Assembly: GCF_030548295.1 (NCBI RefSeq)
Contig: NZ_JAUOSB010000011.1
Location: 1-64,000, forward strand
From: Wenyingzhuangia sp. 2_MG-2023
GTDB lineage: Bacteria > Bacteroidota > Bacteroidia > Flavobacteriales > Flavobacteriaceae
Reading direction: 5' to 3'
Length of the DNA: 64,000 bases
Shown here: positions 26,709 to 35,525 of the stretch, one piece after another
Layout: every line of letters begins with the position of its first letter
Position numbering within the stretch: the stretch's first letter is position 1
Notes under the pieces: model-generated
Told to the model about the DNA's origin: nothing
What the model saw: only the letters and a program-made list of their open reading frames with translations
Database searches by the model: none
Translations under genes and position numbers: made by a program

Positions 26709-27585
26709 AATATTTTTTACCTTATTATTAATTATCAACTCTACAAAAACTTACGCTTGTGATGTTTGTGGATGTGGATCTTCTAACAGCAGTAGTTTTG
26801 CAAATGTGTTGGGAGGCAATTATGTAGGTTTTAGTTATAATTACATGTATTTTCAATACATTCAGAATTATTCTGATAGTGATTTCCCTTTGGCTAAAGA
26901 CCATGTAAATACGGTGAGTATTTCAGGCCAATATCAAATTACTGATAAGGTGCAAATAAATGCTACTGTTCCATACAGATTTAACAATCGTTACAAGGCA
27001 TCTGGTGATGTGAGTAATAGTGGGATGGGAGATGTAAGTGTCTATGGATTGATAAATCTTTTACATGCAGATAGCAATCACAGTTTAAAATTAGGGGCAG
27101 GATTAAAAATGCCTACGGGTGATTTTGATTTGCAAAACTCTAGTCTAAATAAAACATCAGCAGCACAATTGGGAACAGGAAGTTGGGACGTTTTGCTACC
27201 TCTTCAATACAATTATAACAAAGAACAATGGTCCGTAAATGTAAGTGCCATGTACTTTCTAAAAGGAAAAAATGATGACGATTTTAAATACGGAAATCAA
27301 ACACAGGTAAATGTAAACACGACCTATGTGTTTCCTGTTGTCAATAATTTTAGTTTGGCACCCATCGTAGGTTTAAGTTATGATTACTTTTTAGCATCAG
27401 AAAGATTTGATATTGTAGACAACAGAACTAAAGGGTACATGACCAATGCAAATATTGGAGTGCAAATGGAAACTAAAAAATTGATTTTAGGAATCAATAC
27501 ACAGCTGCCAATAGCTCAAAATCTAATTGAAAACGAAGTCACTTTTAACCAAGGAATAGGAGTGTATACGTATTGGAAATTCTAA
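26680..27585 (+). CDS. Outer-membrane beta-barrel-like protein with N-terminal CDVCGCG
   Basis: This 301-residue protein has a signal peptide ending near TYA, then CDVCGCGSSNSSS at the mature N-terminus. The rest is alternating beta-strand sequence ending in a strand with terminal Phe (VYTYWKF), as in outer-membrane barrels. It overlaps the 3' end of the MbnH-like gene (two start ATGs in a row at 26680), so it belongs to that operon. The Cys cluster and context suggest copper-linked outer-membrane function, but transport is not shown. The second module has no equivalent. Confidence 0.7.
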   Translation: MMNVLQTLIKIFFTLLLIINSTKTYACDVCGCGSSNSSSFANVLGGNYVGFSYNYMYFQYIQNYSDSDFPLAKDHVNTVSISGQYQITDKVQINATVPYRFNNRYKASGDVSNSGMGDVSVYGLINLLHADSNHSLKLGAGLKMPTGDFDLQNSSLNKTSAAQLGTGSWDVLLPLQYNYNKEQWSVNVSAMYFLKGKNDDDFKYGNQTQVNVNTTYVFPVVNNFSLAPIVGLSYDYFLASERFDIVDNRTKGYMTNANIGVQMETKKLILGINTQLPIAQNLIENEVTFNQGIGVYTYWKF

Positions 27586-27661
27586 AGTAGTAAAATCATT
27601 AAATAATTCCAGATTTGTTGTTTTAAATAGCAACAGAAATGTTTTTGTATATCCATTTGTT

Positions 27662-28042
27662 TTGAAAAAAATTCTTTTATTCATAGCTTTTAGTATTGTT
27701 TTTAGACCCGTACTTCCGGTGTTTGAATACATTACTTGTTACAATTATATTGTAAACGAGTTGTGTGTGAATAAGGACAAACCCGAACTAGAATGTAACG
27801 GGAAATGCTATTTAATGAAAGAGCTTTCTAAAGCATCAGAAAGTGAAAAAAACAAAGGAGAAACTAGTAAAAAAAGAATGTATGAATTTCATCTTTTGTT
27901 TTTGCATAAGATGGATGATTCTTTGTCTAAGTGTTATTTAAATACTTCAAATTCAAATATATTTGAGTATTCTAATCTGTATACATATTTAATCACCTTT
28001 TTTCATTTTCATCCACCTAGTAATTTATCATTTATAAAATAA
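27662..28042 (+). CDS. Small membrane or exported protein with a CNGxC motif, copy 2
   Basis: This protein of about 126 residues uses a TTG start; no in-frame ATG lies upstream. The hydrophobic N-terminus MKKILLFIAFSIVFRPVLP is followed by LCVNKDKPELECNGKCYLMKEL, the counterpart of the copy at 24197, then a Lys/Ser-rich spacer and aromatic tail. It opens the second MbnP/MbnH module. Function is inferred only from linkage. Confidence 0.6.
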   Translation: MKKILLFIAFSIVFRPVLPVFEYITCYNYIVNELCVNKDKPELECNGKCYLMKELSKASESEKNKGETSKKRMYEFHLLFLHKMDDSLSKCYLNTSNSNIFEYSNLYTYLITFFHFHPPSNLSFIK

Positions 28043-28165
28043 TTTCTTACCAAGTAAGCATTATTTTAATCACAGAAGGTTAAGCTAAACCATTAAAATA
28101 AATTATTTAAAAATACCAGGCACCATCAATAAAAAATAGGATGCCTAGAACTACTACACACAAAA

Positions 28166-29020
28166 ATGAAAAATATTAAAAAAGGAATCGCAGCTGTTTT
28201 CGTAGCAATTTTTACACTTACTTCTTGTACAGAAGATGAATCAGTAGCAACTATGAACAATGTAACATTAGCGTTTAACAACACTTTTAAAGGGAATACT
28301 ATTGTTTTGGGAGATGCTACATCTACGGAAGCTACTGTAAATACTTCTGCAGAAGGACAAGTACATCATTTTTCTGAATTGAAATACGTTATCAGTAACG
28401 TTCGCTTGTTAAATTCTGATGGAATTGAAGTTGCATATAACGTGAGTGATCTAGATAATGGAGCAACTGTTGTCGATCAATCAAAGGAGGAAACATTAGA
28501 GTATGTTCTTAACAATATTCCAGTAGGAGAATACACTCAAATTAAATTTGGTTTGGGAATAGAAACAGCATTAAATACGTTAGACGAGGTAAGTTTTCCA
28601 AGTTTTTACGCTACTGCAGGTGCTAATGATACGCAAATGCACTGGGAGTGGGGAACAGGGTATCGTTTTACCAAAATAGAAGGTTTTTATGGTGCAGATA
28701 ATAATACGTTGTCTATTCATTCTGGTAGTACTGTAGTTGGAACTGAAGGGGCTTACACTCAAGGAGTAGATGCTTATAGAGATATTACTTTAAGTCTTTC
28801 TGAAAATGCCATTGTAGGGAATAATGCTCCTAAAATTATGATAGATGCAGATTTTGATAAATTATTAAGTGGAGAAGCAAACACCATTACATTAGGAGAC
28901 AGCAATGCTACTCCAAGTATACATACTGCAAACAACATGGTATTGTTTGTTGATAATATTGGTGGGAACGGTGATGATAATATTACAGGAATGTTCTCTG
29001 TAAATAGTGTAGAAAACTAA
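28166..29020 (+). CDS. MbnP-like lipoprotein, copy 2
   Basis: This 284-residue lipoprotein (MKNIKKGIAAVFVAIFTLTSC, Cys21) is a paralogue of the protein at 24675. The matching block is MHWEWGTGYRFTKIEGF, again with two Trp, and FSELKYVISNVRLLN near the N-terminal third. It lacks the His/Asp-rich tail of copy 1. Sequence drift between the two copies is large, so this is an old duplication or separate acquisition. A hairpin follows it before the peroxidase gene. Confidence 0.8.
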   Translation: MKNIKKGIAAVFVAIFTLTSCTEDESVATMNNVTLAFNNTFKGNTIVLGDATSTEATVNTSAEGQVHHFSELKYVISNVRLLNSDGIEVAYNVSDLDNGATVVDQSKEETLEYVLNNIPVGEYTQIKFGLGIETALNTLDEVSFPSFYATAGANDTQMHWEWGTGYRFTKIEGFYGADNNTLSIHSGSTVVGTEGAYTQGVDAYRDITLSLSENAIVGNNAPKIMIDADFDKLLSGEANTITLGDSNATPSIHTANNMVLFVDNIGGNGDDNITGMFSVNSVEN

Positions 29021-29030
29021 ATTTAAGCAT

Positions 29031-29070
29031 AAGAGTCAGCTAATTTTAAAGAGTTGGCTGGCTCTTAGTT
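29031..29070 (+). terminator. Hairpin between MbnP-like and MbnH-like genes of module 2 (possible attenuator)
   Basis: AAGAGTCAGC (29031-29040) pairs with GCTGGCTCTT (29057-29066) with one G-T pair, followed by AGTTTATAG. The short T-run makes a weak terminator. It would lower expression of the downstream peroxidase relative to the lipoprotein. Confidence 0.5.
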
Positions 29071-29087
29071 TATAGTATTACAGACAA

Positions 29088-30113
29088 ATGAAAAACATCA
29101 TAAGAAATATTTTTATACTACTATTGTTAGTCTCTTGTAGCCACGATGATTCTGAGATTGTTTCTTATGAAAACCCAGAAATATCACTTGTAATTCCGTT
29201 AGGTTTTCCAGAATTTAACAATGCTGTTTATAACAATATTCCTACAAAATATGGCGTGGAATTGGGTGAGAAGTTGTTTTTTGAGAAAAAACTAAGTACA
29301 GATAACACTGTTTCTTGTTCTAGTTGTCATATACAAGCGAATGCGTTTTCAGATACAAATGTTCAAGCAATTGGAATTGAAGGTAGGTTAGGATTTCGAA
29401 ACACACCTTCTGTTCAAAATTTAGCTTTTATCAATTTTTATAATTGGGATGGTAGTAGGCTTGAATTGGAAAATCAAACACTGGTTCCTATTATTACTCA
29501 TGAAGAAATGGATTCTTCTATTCTGGAAGTCATTGGAAAATTAGAAGCGGAATCATTTTATAAAGAACTATTCTATAAAGCTTTTGGTGACGATGATATT
29601 ACTGCTGATCGAATTTACAATAGTATTGCTCAATATGAATATACGTTGATTTCATCAAACAGCAAATACGATAGTATAAAACGTAACGAAGGAAAAAAAT
29701 TTACGGAAAGAGAAGCATTGGGGTATCAAGTTTTTCAGGAAAAATGCATCAGTTGTCACAGTACAGAATTGTTCACAGATCAAAGTTTTAGAAACATAGG
29801 TTTTCCAATCAATCCTAATGCCAATGAAGCTGGTAGAAGTAGAGTTACGGGAGATCCAGAAGACTATATGAGTTTTCGTGTTCCAACTTTGAGAAATATT
29901 GAAGTTACAGCTCCGTATGGAAGCTTTGGTCAGTTTGCTACGCTAAAAGAAGTATTGGATTATTTTGATAATGGAGTATTAACAGCAGACAATTTAGATC
30001 CTATTTTTAAAGACAATAACAATAGAATTCGACTAACAGAGGAAGAAAAAAATTACTTGATTGACTTTTTAAAAACACTAACTGATTACAAATTTATAGA
30101 TAACAATATTTAA
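29088..30113 (+). CDS. MbnH-like di-haem cytochrome c peroxidase lipoprotein, copy 2
   Basis: This 341-residue lipoprotein (signal MKNIIRNIFILLLLVSC) has two CXXCH sites, CSSCH and CISCH. In the C-terminal region, where copy 1 and most relatives have PYMHDGR, it reads APYGSFGQFATLKEV, so the Met-His pair is absent. This could change the second haem environment or activity. It pairs with the MbnP-like gene upstream through a 67-base gap that contains a hairpin. Confidence 0.85.
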   Translation: MKNIIRNIFILLLLVSCSHDDSEIVSYENPEISLVIPLGFPEFNNAVYNNIPTKYGVELGEKLFFEKKLSTDNTVSCSSCHIQANAFSDTNVQAIGIEGRLGFRNTPSVQNLAFINFYNWDGSRLELENQTLVPIITHEEMDSSILEVIGKLEAESFYKELFYKAFGDDDITADRIYNSIAQYEYTLISSNSKYDSIKRNEGKKFTEREALGYQVFQEKCISCHSTELFTDQSFRNIGFPINPNANEAGRSRVTGDPEDYMSFRVPTLRNIEVTAPYGSFGQFATLKEVLDYFDNGVLTADNLDPIFKDNNNRIRLTEEEKNYLIDFLKTLTDYKFIDNNI

Positions 30114-30269
30114 ACATATAATTGAAAAAGGAAGAGGTTTTTTAATAGCTATTCATCGTGTTTAAAAGTATTCTTTTTGTCATAAATGTCTTATTGATAT
30201 TGTTGAAACAAACATTTTGATGAGAGTTTAAAAACCTATTTCTTTGCAATTACATTAATTTTTTATCAC

Positions 30270-32726
30270 GTGTTGTTCAAACCTTATTTTGTAGACATAT
30301 TATTACCCATTCCTTTGGAGCGACAGTTTACGTATCGTATTACTGAAGAGGAATCTCATTTTTTAAAAATTGGGATGAGAGTTGCTGTTCCTTTCGGAAA
30401 AAATAAAATTTATACAGGTATTGTTTGTAATATTCACGAAGAAGAACCTCAAGCTTATGAAGCCAAAGATATTTATCAAATTTTAGATGAAACTCCTTTG
30501 GTGCAAGAGAGTCAATTGCGTTTTTGGGAATGGATTGCCACGTATTATATGTGTTCTTTGGGTGAAGTATTGCGTGCTGCATTTCCATCGGTGTTTTTGT
30601 TAGAAAGTGAAACGTTGGTAATAGCCAACTCCAGGTTTACAGAAACAGATGCTTTGTCATCAGAAGCTTATTTGGTGTACGAAGCATTGCAAAAACAATC
30701 TCAAATTAGTGTGTCCGATGTAATGAAAATTCTTTCTAAAAAAAATGTATTTCCCATTCTTAAGGACATGATTTCTTTAGAAGCAATTCAGTTAAAAGAA
30801 GAAATATACGAGCAATACCAACCCAAATTAGTGGCTTACATACGTTTGGCACCAGAGTGGGAAGCGCAAGACAAATTACAAGAACTTTTACTGTTGTTGT
30901 CTAGGTCAGAGAAACAAAGAACGTTGGTGCTTTCTTATTTTACATTAAAAGCACAGAGCAAAACTCCTATAAAAAAGAAAGATTTGTTGGGGAGTGCTAA
31001 TATTAGTGATGCTGTTTGCAAAGGATTGGAAAACAAAGGTGTTTTTGAAATTTATCATTTACAAATAGACCGTGTTTCTTTTGATGATGCTTCTAAAGGA
31101 TTGCCCGTTTTGAGTGAATTGCAACAAAATGCTTTCAATGAAATTGTATCAAGTTTTGTTGAAAAAGATGTATGTCTGTTTCAGGGAGTTACAGGTAGTG
31201 GAAAAACAGAAATATATGTTCATCTCATCCAGAAAGTTATAGAGCAGGGAAAGCAAGTTTTGTTTTTGGTACCAGAAATAGCCTTAACAACACAGTTGAT
31301 TTTTCGTTTGCAAAAGTTTTTTGGAGGAGTATTAACGGTGTACCATTCCAAATATTCTCAGAATGAACGCGCGGAAGCTTGGTATCGAATTTTAGAGGGA
31401 TCTGATAAGGCACAAATCATTTTAGGAACCCGTTCTTCTGCTTTATTACCTTTTCAGAACTTAGGGTTGATTGTGGTTGATGAAGAGCACGAGGCTTCTT
31501 ACAAACAGTTTGATCCTGCCCCAAGATACCACGCAAGAGATGCAGCCATTGTGTTGGCAAAAAAGCACCAGGCAAACATTCTTTTGGGTTCTGCTACTCC
31601 AAGTATTGAATCTTATGACAATGCTCAGAATGGCAAATACGGTTTGGTAAGTTTACAACGTAGGTATGGTAATGTGCAAATGCCTAAAATAGCACTGGTA
31701 GACATCAAAGAAAAGCATAAGAAAAAAAGGATGACAGGACACTTTTCTGATGTATTGTTGGCAGAAATTAAAGAAGCTTTGGAGCTGAAAGAACAGGTGA
31801 TTTTGTTTCAGAACCGACGAGGTTTTGCACCTTTGATAGAATGTAATACTTGTGGTGTGAGTCCCCAATGTCCCAATTGTGATGTAAGTTTAACAGAGCA
31901 CAAATTCAAACAAGAATTGCGTTGTCACTATTGTGGATATCATAGAGCCATTCCTAGACAATGTGATGCTTGTGGAAACACAGATTTATCTAGCAAAGGT
32001 TTTGGTACTGAACAGATAGAGCAAGAATTGTTAGGATTGTTTCCAGAACATACTATTGGTCGATTGGATTTGGATACCACAAGAGGAAAATATGGATATC
32101 AAAAAATTATCGGTGCTTTTCAACACGGAGAAATAGATATTCTAGTAGGTACCCAAATGTTATCCAAAGGATTGGATTTTAGCAACGTGAGTTTGGTAGG
32201 GGTTTTAAATGCAGACAACATGTTGAATTTTCCAGATTTTAGAGCGCACGAGCGTAGTTTTCAAATGTTGACTCAAGTATCGGGTAGAGCAGGACGTGGA
32301 CAAAAGCAAGGAAAAGTATTGATTCAGACATTCAATCCTTACCATCAAATATTGCAACAAGTAACTACCAATAGTTACGAGCAAATGTACCATGAACAAT
32401 TGACGGAAAGACGTAATTTTCATTATCCACCACATTATAGATTGATACAAATTACGCTAAAACACAAAGATTTTAATTTGTTAGAATCTGGATCTGAATG
32501 GTTGGGAAAATCGTTGCAAAATAGTTTTGGTAAAAATTTATTAGGACCAACAGTGCCATCTGTCAGTAGAGTTCGAAATTTGTACATCAAACAAATGATG
32601 ATTAAAATTCCTCCAAAACAATCCATTGGAGCCACCAAAGATTACATCCGAAAAGTACGAACGTTGTTTGAATCCATCGGAAAATTTAGAGCTATTAAAA
32701 TGCGTATAGACGTAGATGCTTATTGA
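30270..32726 (+). CDS. priA: Primosomal replication protein N' (PriA helicase)
   Basis: This 818-residue protein is the replication-restart helicase. Walker A is GVTGSGKTEIYV, the DEAH-type box is VVDEEH, and the zinc module runs from CNTCGVSPQCPNCD through CHYCGYHR to CDACGNTDL. GRLDLDTTRGKYG and VSGRAGRGQKQGKV are helicase motifs. The start is GTG (MLFKPYFVDILLPIPL); the next codon, TTG, is also possible and there is no ATG. It is single-gene, with 157 bases upstream that hold no other gene. Confidence 0.95.
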   Translation: MLFKPYFVDILLPIPLERQFTYRITEEESHFLKIGMRVAVPFGKNKIYTGIVCNIHEEEPQAYEAKDIYQILDETPLVQESQLRFWEWIATYYMCSLGEVLRAAFPSVFLLESETLVIANSRFTETDALSSEAYLVYEALQKQSQISVSDVMKILSKKNVFPILKDMISLEAIQLKEEIYEQYQPKLVAYIRLAPEWEAQDKLQELLLLLSRSEKQRTLVLSYFTLKAQSKTPIKKKDLLGSANISDAVCKGLENKGVFEIYHLQIDRVSFDDASKGLPVLSELQQNAFNEIVSSFVEKDVCLFQGVTGSGKTEIYVHLIQKVIEQGKQVLFLVPEIALTTQLIFRLQKFFGGVLTVYHSKYSQNERAEAWYRILEGSDKAQIILGTRSSALLPFQNLGLIVVDEEHEASYKQFDPAPRYHARDAAIVLAKKHQANILLGSATPSIESYDNAQNGKYGLVSLQRRYGNVQMPKIALVDIKEKHKKKRMTGHFSDVLLAEIKEALELKEQVILFQNRRGFAPLIECNTCGVSPQCPNCDVSLTEHKFKQELRCHYCGYHRAIPRQCDACGNTDLSSKGFGTEQIEQELLGLFPEHTIGRLDLDTTRGKYGYQKIIGAFQHGEIDILVGTQMLSKGLDFSNVSLVGVLNADNMLNFPDFRAHERSFQMLTQVSGRAGRGQKQGKVLIQTFNPYHQILQQVTTNSYEQMYHEQLTERRNFHYPPHYRLIQITLKHKDFNLLESGSEWLGKSLQNSFGKNLLGPTVPSVSRVRNLYIKQMMIKIPPKQSIGATKDYIRKVRTLFESIGKFRAIKMRIDVDAY

Positions 32727-32819
32727 TAAAATAAATTGTGTTATTAATTTAAATACGCAACTACACTGCACACTCATTTTGTTTTTTTGTAGTATTGTTA
32801 ATCCTTAAAAATTGTTGTT

Positions 32820-34085
32820 ATGAGCAAAAATACCAGTATCAAATGTCCCGATTGTGGAAGCCAAATAGATGTGAATGATATTTTAAAACATCAGTTGGAA
32901 GAAGTTGTTCGTGGAGAGTTTCAAGAGAAACAAGCCAAATTGGTAAAAGAGCAAAAAGAACGAGAATTTGCATTGCAAAGAGAAAAAGAACAGTTTGAAG
33001 CTAAAAAACAACGCGAGAATGAACTGTTTAAGGCACGATTGGAAAAGCAGAGCAAAGAAGCAGAAATACAAATTGAGAAAAAACTAAAATCAAAATTAGA
33101 GGCTGACAATCTAGATCGTATAAAAGCGATGCAAAATGAGTTGCTTGAAAAATCTGAAAAGGTTAAAGACTTGTTAAAGAAAGAAGCAGAAATAGAAAAA
33201 TTGAAACGTGACATTAGCGAAGTTACAGAGCAAGCAAAATTAGAGGCTCAAAAAGAATTATCCGCACAATTGCAAACGGAGAAAGAAAAAATAAAACGTT
33301 TGGCAGATGAAAGCAATGAATTGAAGTTGAAAGAATTGCAAAAACAGTTGGATGATCAGAAAAAGCTAACTGAAGAAATGAAACGCAAGCAAGAACAAGG
33401 TTCTATGCAGTTACAAGGAGAAGTAATGGAGTTGGCGATAGAAGAGTGGTTGGCAAATCAATTTCCATTAGACACCATTGATGAAATAAAAAAAGGAGCA
33501 ACAGGAGCAGATTGTTTGCAAACAGTAAATACACGAGAACAGATAAATTGTGGAACTATTTATTACGAAAGCAAACGTACCAAAGCTTTTCAGCCAGCAT
33601 GGATTGACAAGTTTAAAAATGATATTAGAGACAAAGGAGCAAATATAGGTGTTTTGGTAACCGAAGTAATGCCTAGTGATTTGGATAGAATGGGAATGAA
33701 AGATGGAATTTGGATTTGTACCTATGAGGAGTTTAAAGGCTTGTGTGCTGTTTTACGTCAGTCCATTATTCAGTGGAGTAGGGTGTTACATAATCAAGAA
33801 AATAAAGGTGATAAAATGAGTTTGTTGTATGACTTTTTGACAAGCAATGAATTTCGTTTGCAAATGGAAGGAATTGTAGAGGGGTTTACACAAATGCAAA
33901 TGGACTTGCAAAAAGAAAAAAATGCCATGGCTAGGTTATGGAAACAACGTGAAAAACAAATTGACAAAGTGGTAGACAATGCCATCAACATGCACGCTTC
34001 TATTAGAGGAATTGCTGGAAATGCCATTCAAAGCATTGCAGCGCTAGAATTGCCCGAAGACAACGTACTTGAATTGGATGAATAA
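32820..34085 (+). CDS. DUF2130 domain protein with zinc ribbon and coiled coil
   Basis: The 421-residue protein begins with a small zinc-finger-like IKCPDCGSQIDVNDILKHQ, where two Cys and a His are visible. Residues about 30-190 are a long Lys/Glu-rich coiled coil. The C-terminal DUF2130 domain contains GEVMELAIEEWLANQFP, GATGADCLQTV and IYYESKRTKAFQPAW, which has the look of a PD-(D/E)xK nuclease-like core (GADC...ESK). Function unproven. The IS110 remnant lies about 45 bases downstream. Confidence 0.85.
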   Translation: MSKNTSIKCPDCGSQIDVNDILKHQLEEVVRGEFQEKQAKLVKEQKEREFALQREKEQFEAKKQRENELFKARLEKQSKEAEIQIEKKLKSKLEADNLDRIKAMQNELLEKSEKVKDLLKKEAEIEKLKRDISEVTEQAKLEAQKELSAQLQTEKEKIKRLADESNELKLKELQKQLDDQKKLTEEMKRKQEQGSMQLQGEVMELAIEEWLANQFPLDTIDEIKKGATGADCLQTVNTREQINCGTIYYESKRTKAFQPAWIDKFKNDIRDKGANIGVLVTEVMPSDLDRMGMKDGIWICTYEEFKGLCAVLRQSIIQWSRVLHNQENKGDKMSLLYDFLTSNEFRLQMEGIVEGFTQMQMDLQKEKNAMARLWKQREKQIDKVVDNAINMHASIRGIAGNAIQSIAALELPEDNVLELDE

Positions 34086-34129
34086 AAACCAAAGCAAAAA
34101 AAAGTAAAAACTCTGAGAAAGAAACAAAA

Positions 34130-34492
34130 TCCGTATTAATGTTAGTGGTATTAACAGACGGTTTTAAACGATTTAATAGTGGTGGTGAATTATGCAGTTA
34201 TGCTGGATTAACACCTATAATAAGGAAGAGTGGAAGCAGTGTAAATGGTAGAAGTAGGATCAGTAAAATAGGAAATCAAAAACTACGGAATTTATTATTT
34301 ATGTGTAGTTTTAATGCCTGTAAATAAAACAAAGCTTGTAGAGGAATATACGAACGAATTGTAGCCAAAGGAAAGCGTAAAAAACTAGCATTAGTAGCGG
34401 TTTGTAATAAGCTATTAAAACAGGCCTTTGCTATCGCAAAATCAGGATTGATATATGATGATGGATATAGAAGTGTTTTGGTTAGAAATTAA
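34130..34492 (+). pseudogene. IS110 transposase C-terminal fragment with internal stop
   Basis: From 34139 the frame reads MLVVLTDGFKRFNSGGELCS and GLTPIIRKSGSSVNGRSRIS, the Transposase_20 domain with the helix-hairpin-helix and conserved Ser region. A TAA at 34325-34327 interrupts it after FNACK, where relatives have Gln. The same frame then runs NKACRGIYERIVAKGK to the true end YRSVLVRN at 34492. There is no N-terminal DEDD domain. It is not functional. Confidence 0.85.
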
Positions 34493-34531
34493 TAAGTTTT
34501 TACTTGTTTTTTACCACAGTACTTTGTTGGC
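34130..34531 (+). mobile_element. 5'-truncated IS110-family element, right-hand remnant
   Basis: About 400 bases keep the C-terminal third of an IS110 transposase and 39 bases of non-coding right end finishing in TTGTTGGC. The left part, including the RuvC-like DEDD domain, is missing, and the break lies near 34130 just after the DUF2130 gene. The last 78 bases repeat at 1-78. The end coincides with the left repeat of the next cassette (34526-34535). It is inactive by itself. Confidence 0.8.
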
Positions 34532-34537
34532 AGTATA

Positions 34538-35110
34538 CTACACCATATAGCCTTCAGTATATTCATTAGGATATACTATTTTATAATTTTTTAAGCTCAA
34601 ACTATCTTTTGAATAAAAACATATTTGAATAGCTGGTTTTAAATCCATATATGCTGGTCTTCCTTCTTCAAAAGAAATATTGAAACTAAAATTAGAATGA
34701 AAGTTTTTACTTTTAATACCATAAGCTCTAACAGCTTCAAAGTTGAACTTATTGATATCTTTTAGGTATTGTATTAATCTTTTTACTTTTGTGTCTTTGT
34801 CTGCTAATCCTTGTTGTTTTAGGAATTCATAGGTATTACTAAATGATAATAAATGTTCTGTATTACCAACCAAATCACAGCACTTTATATCATTGAAGTC
34901 ACATACAGCATTACATATTATATAGCCATTTTGATACTTTCTAATATCACGACCCCACCAATGTGCGTTTTCTAAAAATGTATCCCAAAAATAATATCCA
35001 TCACCCAACCATGTGTTTTCCCAAGCGCAGGAATAAGGCCCTTCCTGTTCAAGCTTTCTTAAATCACTACCTCTATCTTCAAGAGTTTGATATACGTTTT
35101 TTAATATCAA
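34538..35110 (-). CDS. Putative ADP-ribosyltransferase-like toxin of a TA-chaperone module
   Basis: This 190-residue soluble protein ends the three-gene operon, 4 bases after the SecB-like gene. AWENTWLGDGYYFWDTFLENAHWWG (around residues 29-53) resembles the G-x-G-x-Y-x-x...A..W segment of DUF3990-like ADP-ribosyltransferase folds. IQICFYSKDSLSLKNYKIVYPNEY near the C-terminus fits the end of that fold. Catalytic residues cannot be assigned with certainty. The toxin role is inferred from fold-like motifs plus the antitoxin-like and SecB-like neighbours. Confidence 0.6.
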   Translation of the reverse strand: MILKNVYQTLEDRGSDLRKLEQEGPYSCAWENTWLGDGYYFWDTFLENAHWWGRDIRKYQNGYIICNAVCDFNDIKCCDLVGNTEHLLSFSNTYEFLKQQGLADKDTKVKRLIQYLKDINKFNFEAVRAYGIKSKNFHSNFSFNISFEEGRPAYMDLKPAIQICFYSKDSLSLKNYKIVYPNEYTEGYMV

Positions 35111-35114
35111 TTTA

Positions 35115-35525
35115 TTATCTTTTTGAAGTGTTAGATTTTAAATCACCCTCTAAGTGAGATAAATTTAATGTAGGTAAAATAATAGCAGGTATATTAGCTT
35201 GATTTGTGACTAAGCTAACATATGCCCTTAGATAAGGAAACAAAATAGCAATACTATTTCTATAAAAAAAGTTAGGTATTTCATCAAAATTTGTAACATT
35301 TTCAAAGTCAAATAAACCAATGCATTGAACTGTTACAAATGGATTTTCTTTAGATTCTTTGTTAAATACTTTTACTTCAAAAGTTAGTTCGAATTTAGAA
35401 TCTTTCTCTAAATACAACCCTTTAGTATTAAATGATAACGAAAGGTCATTACTTTTATGATTTGATAAGTCTATGTTAACTTTGTCGAATCTATAGTTAT
35501 TAATTGAAAAAGCAGCTGTTTGCAT
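35115..35525 (-). CDS. SecB-like chaperone
   Basis: This 136-residue protein is recognisable by its C-terminal half: IAILFPYLRAYVSLVTNQAN followed by IPAIILPTLNLSHLEG, equivalent to SecB NILFPYAREC...FPQLNLAPVNF. The N-terminal part alternates beta-strands (FELTFEVKVFN, PFVTVQCIGLFDF), as in the SecB fold. Housekeeping SecB is not expected beside a toxin-like gene in a mobile cassette. Solitary SecB-like chaperones of toxin-antitoxin-chaperone systems are the better match. It lies between the small protein (26-base overlap) and the toxin-like gene (4-base gap). Confidence 0.75.
   Translation of the reverse strand: MQTAAFSINNYRFDKVNIDLSNHKSNDLSLSFNTKGLYLEKDSKFELTFEVKVFNKESKENPFVTVQCIGLFDFENVTNFDEIPNFFYRNSIAILFPYLRAYVSLVTNQANIPAIILPTLNLSHLEGDLKSNTSKR

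Noticed and set aside
27662-28042. Second CNGxC gene as a non-coding remnant because it lacks ATG
   Set aside because: The TTG start gives a natural MKKILLF signal and the Cys core is conserved with the copy at 24197, so it is kept as coding.
32883-33214. Antisense frames within the DUF2130 coiled coil
   Set aside because: Phe/Ser/Leu-rich translations are the expected mirror of Lys/Glu-rich coiled-coil codons.
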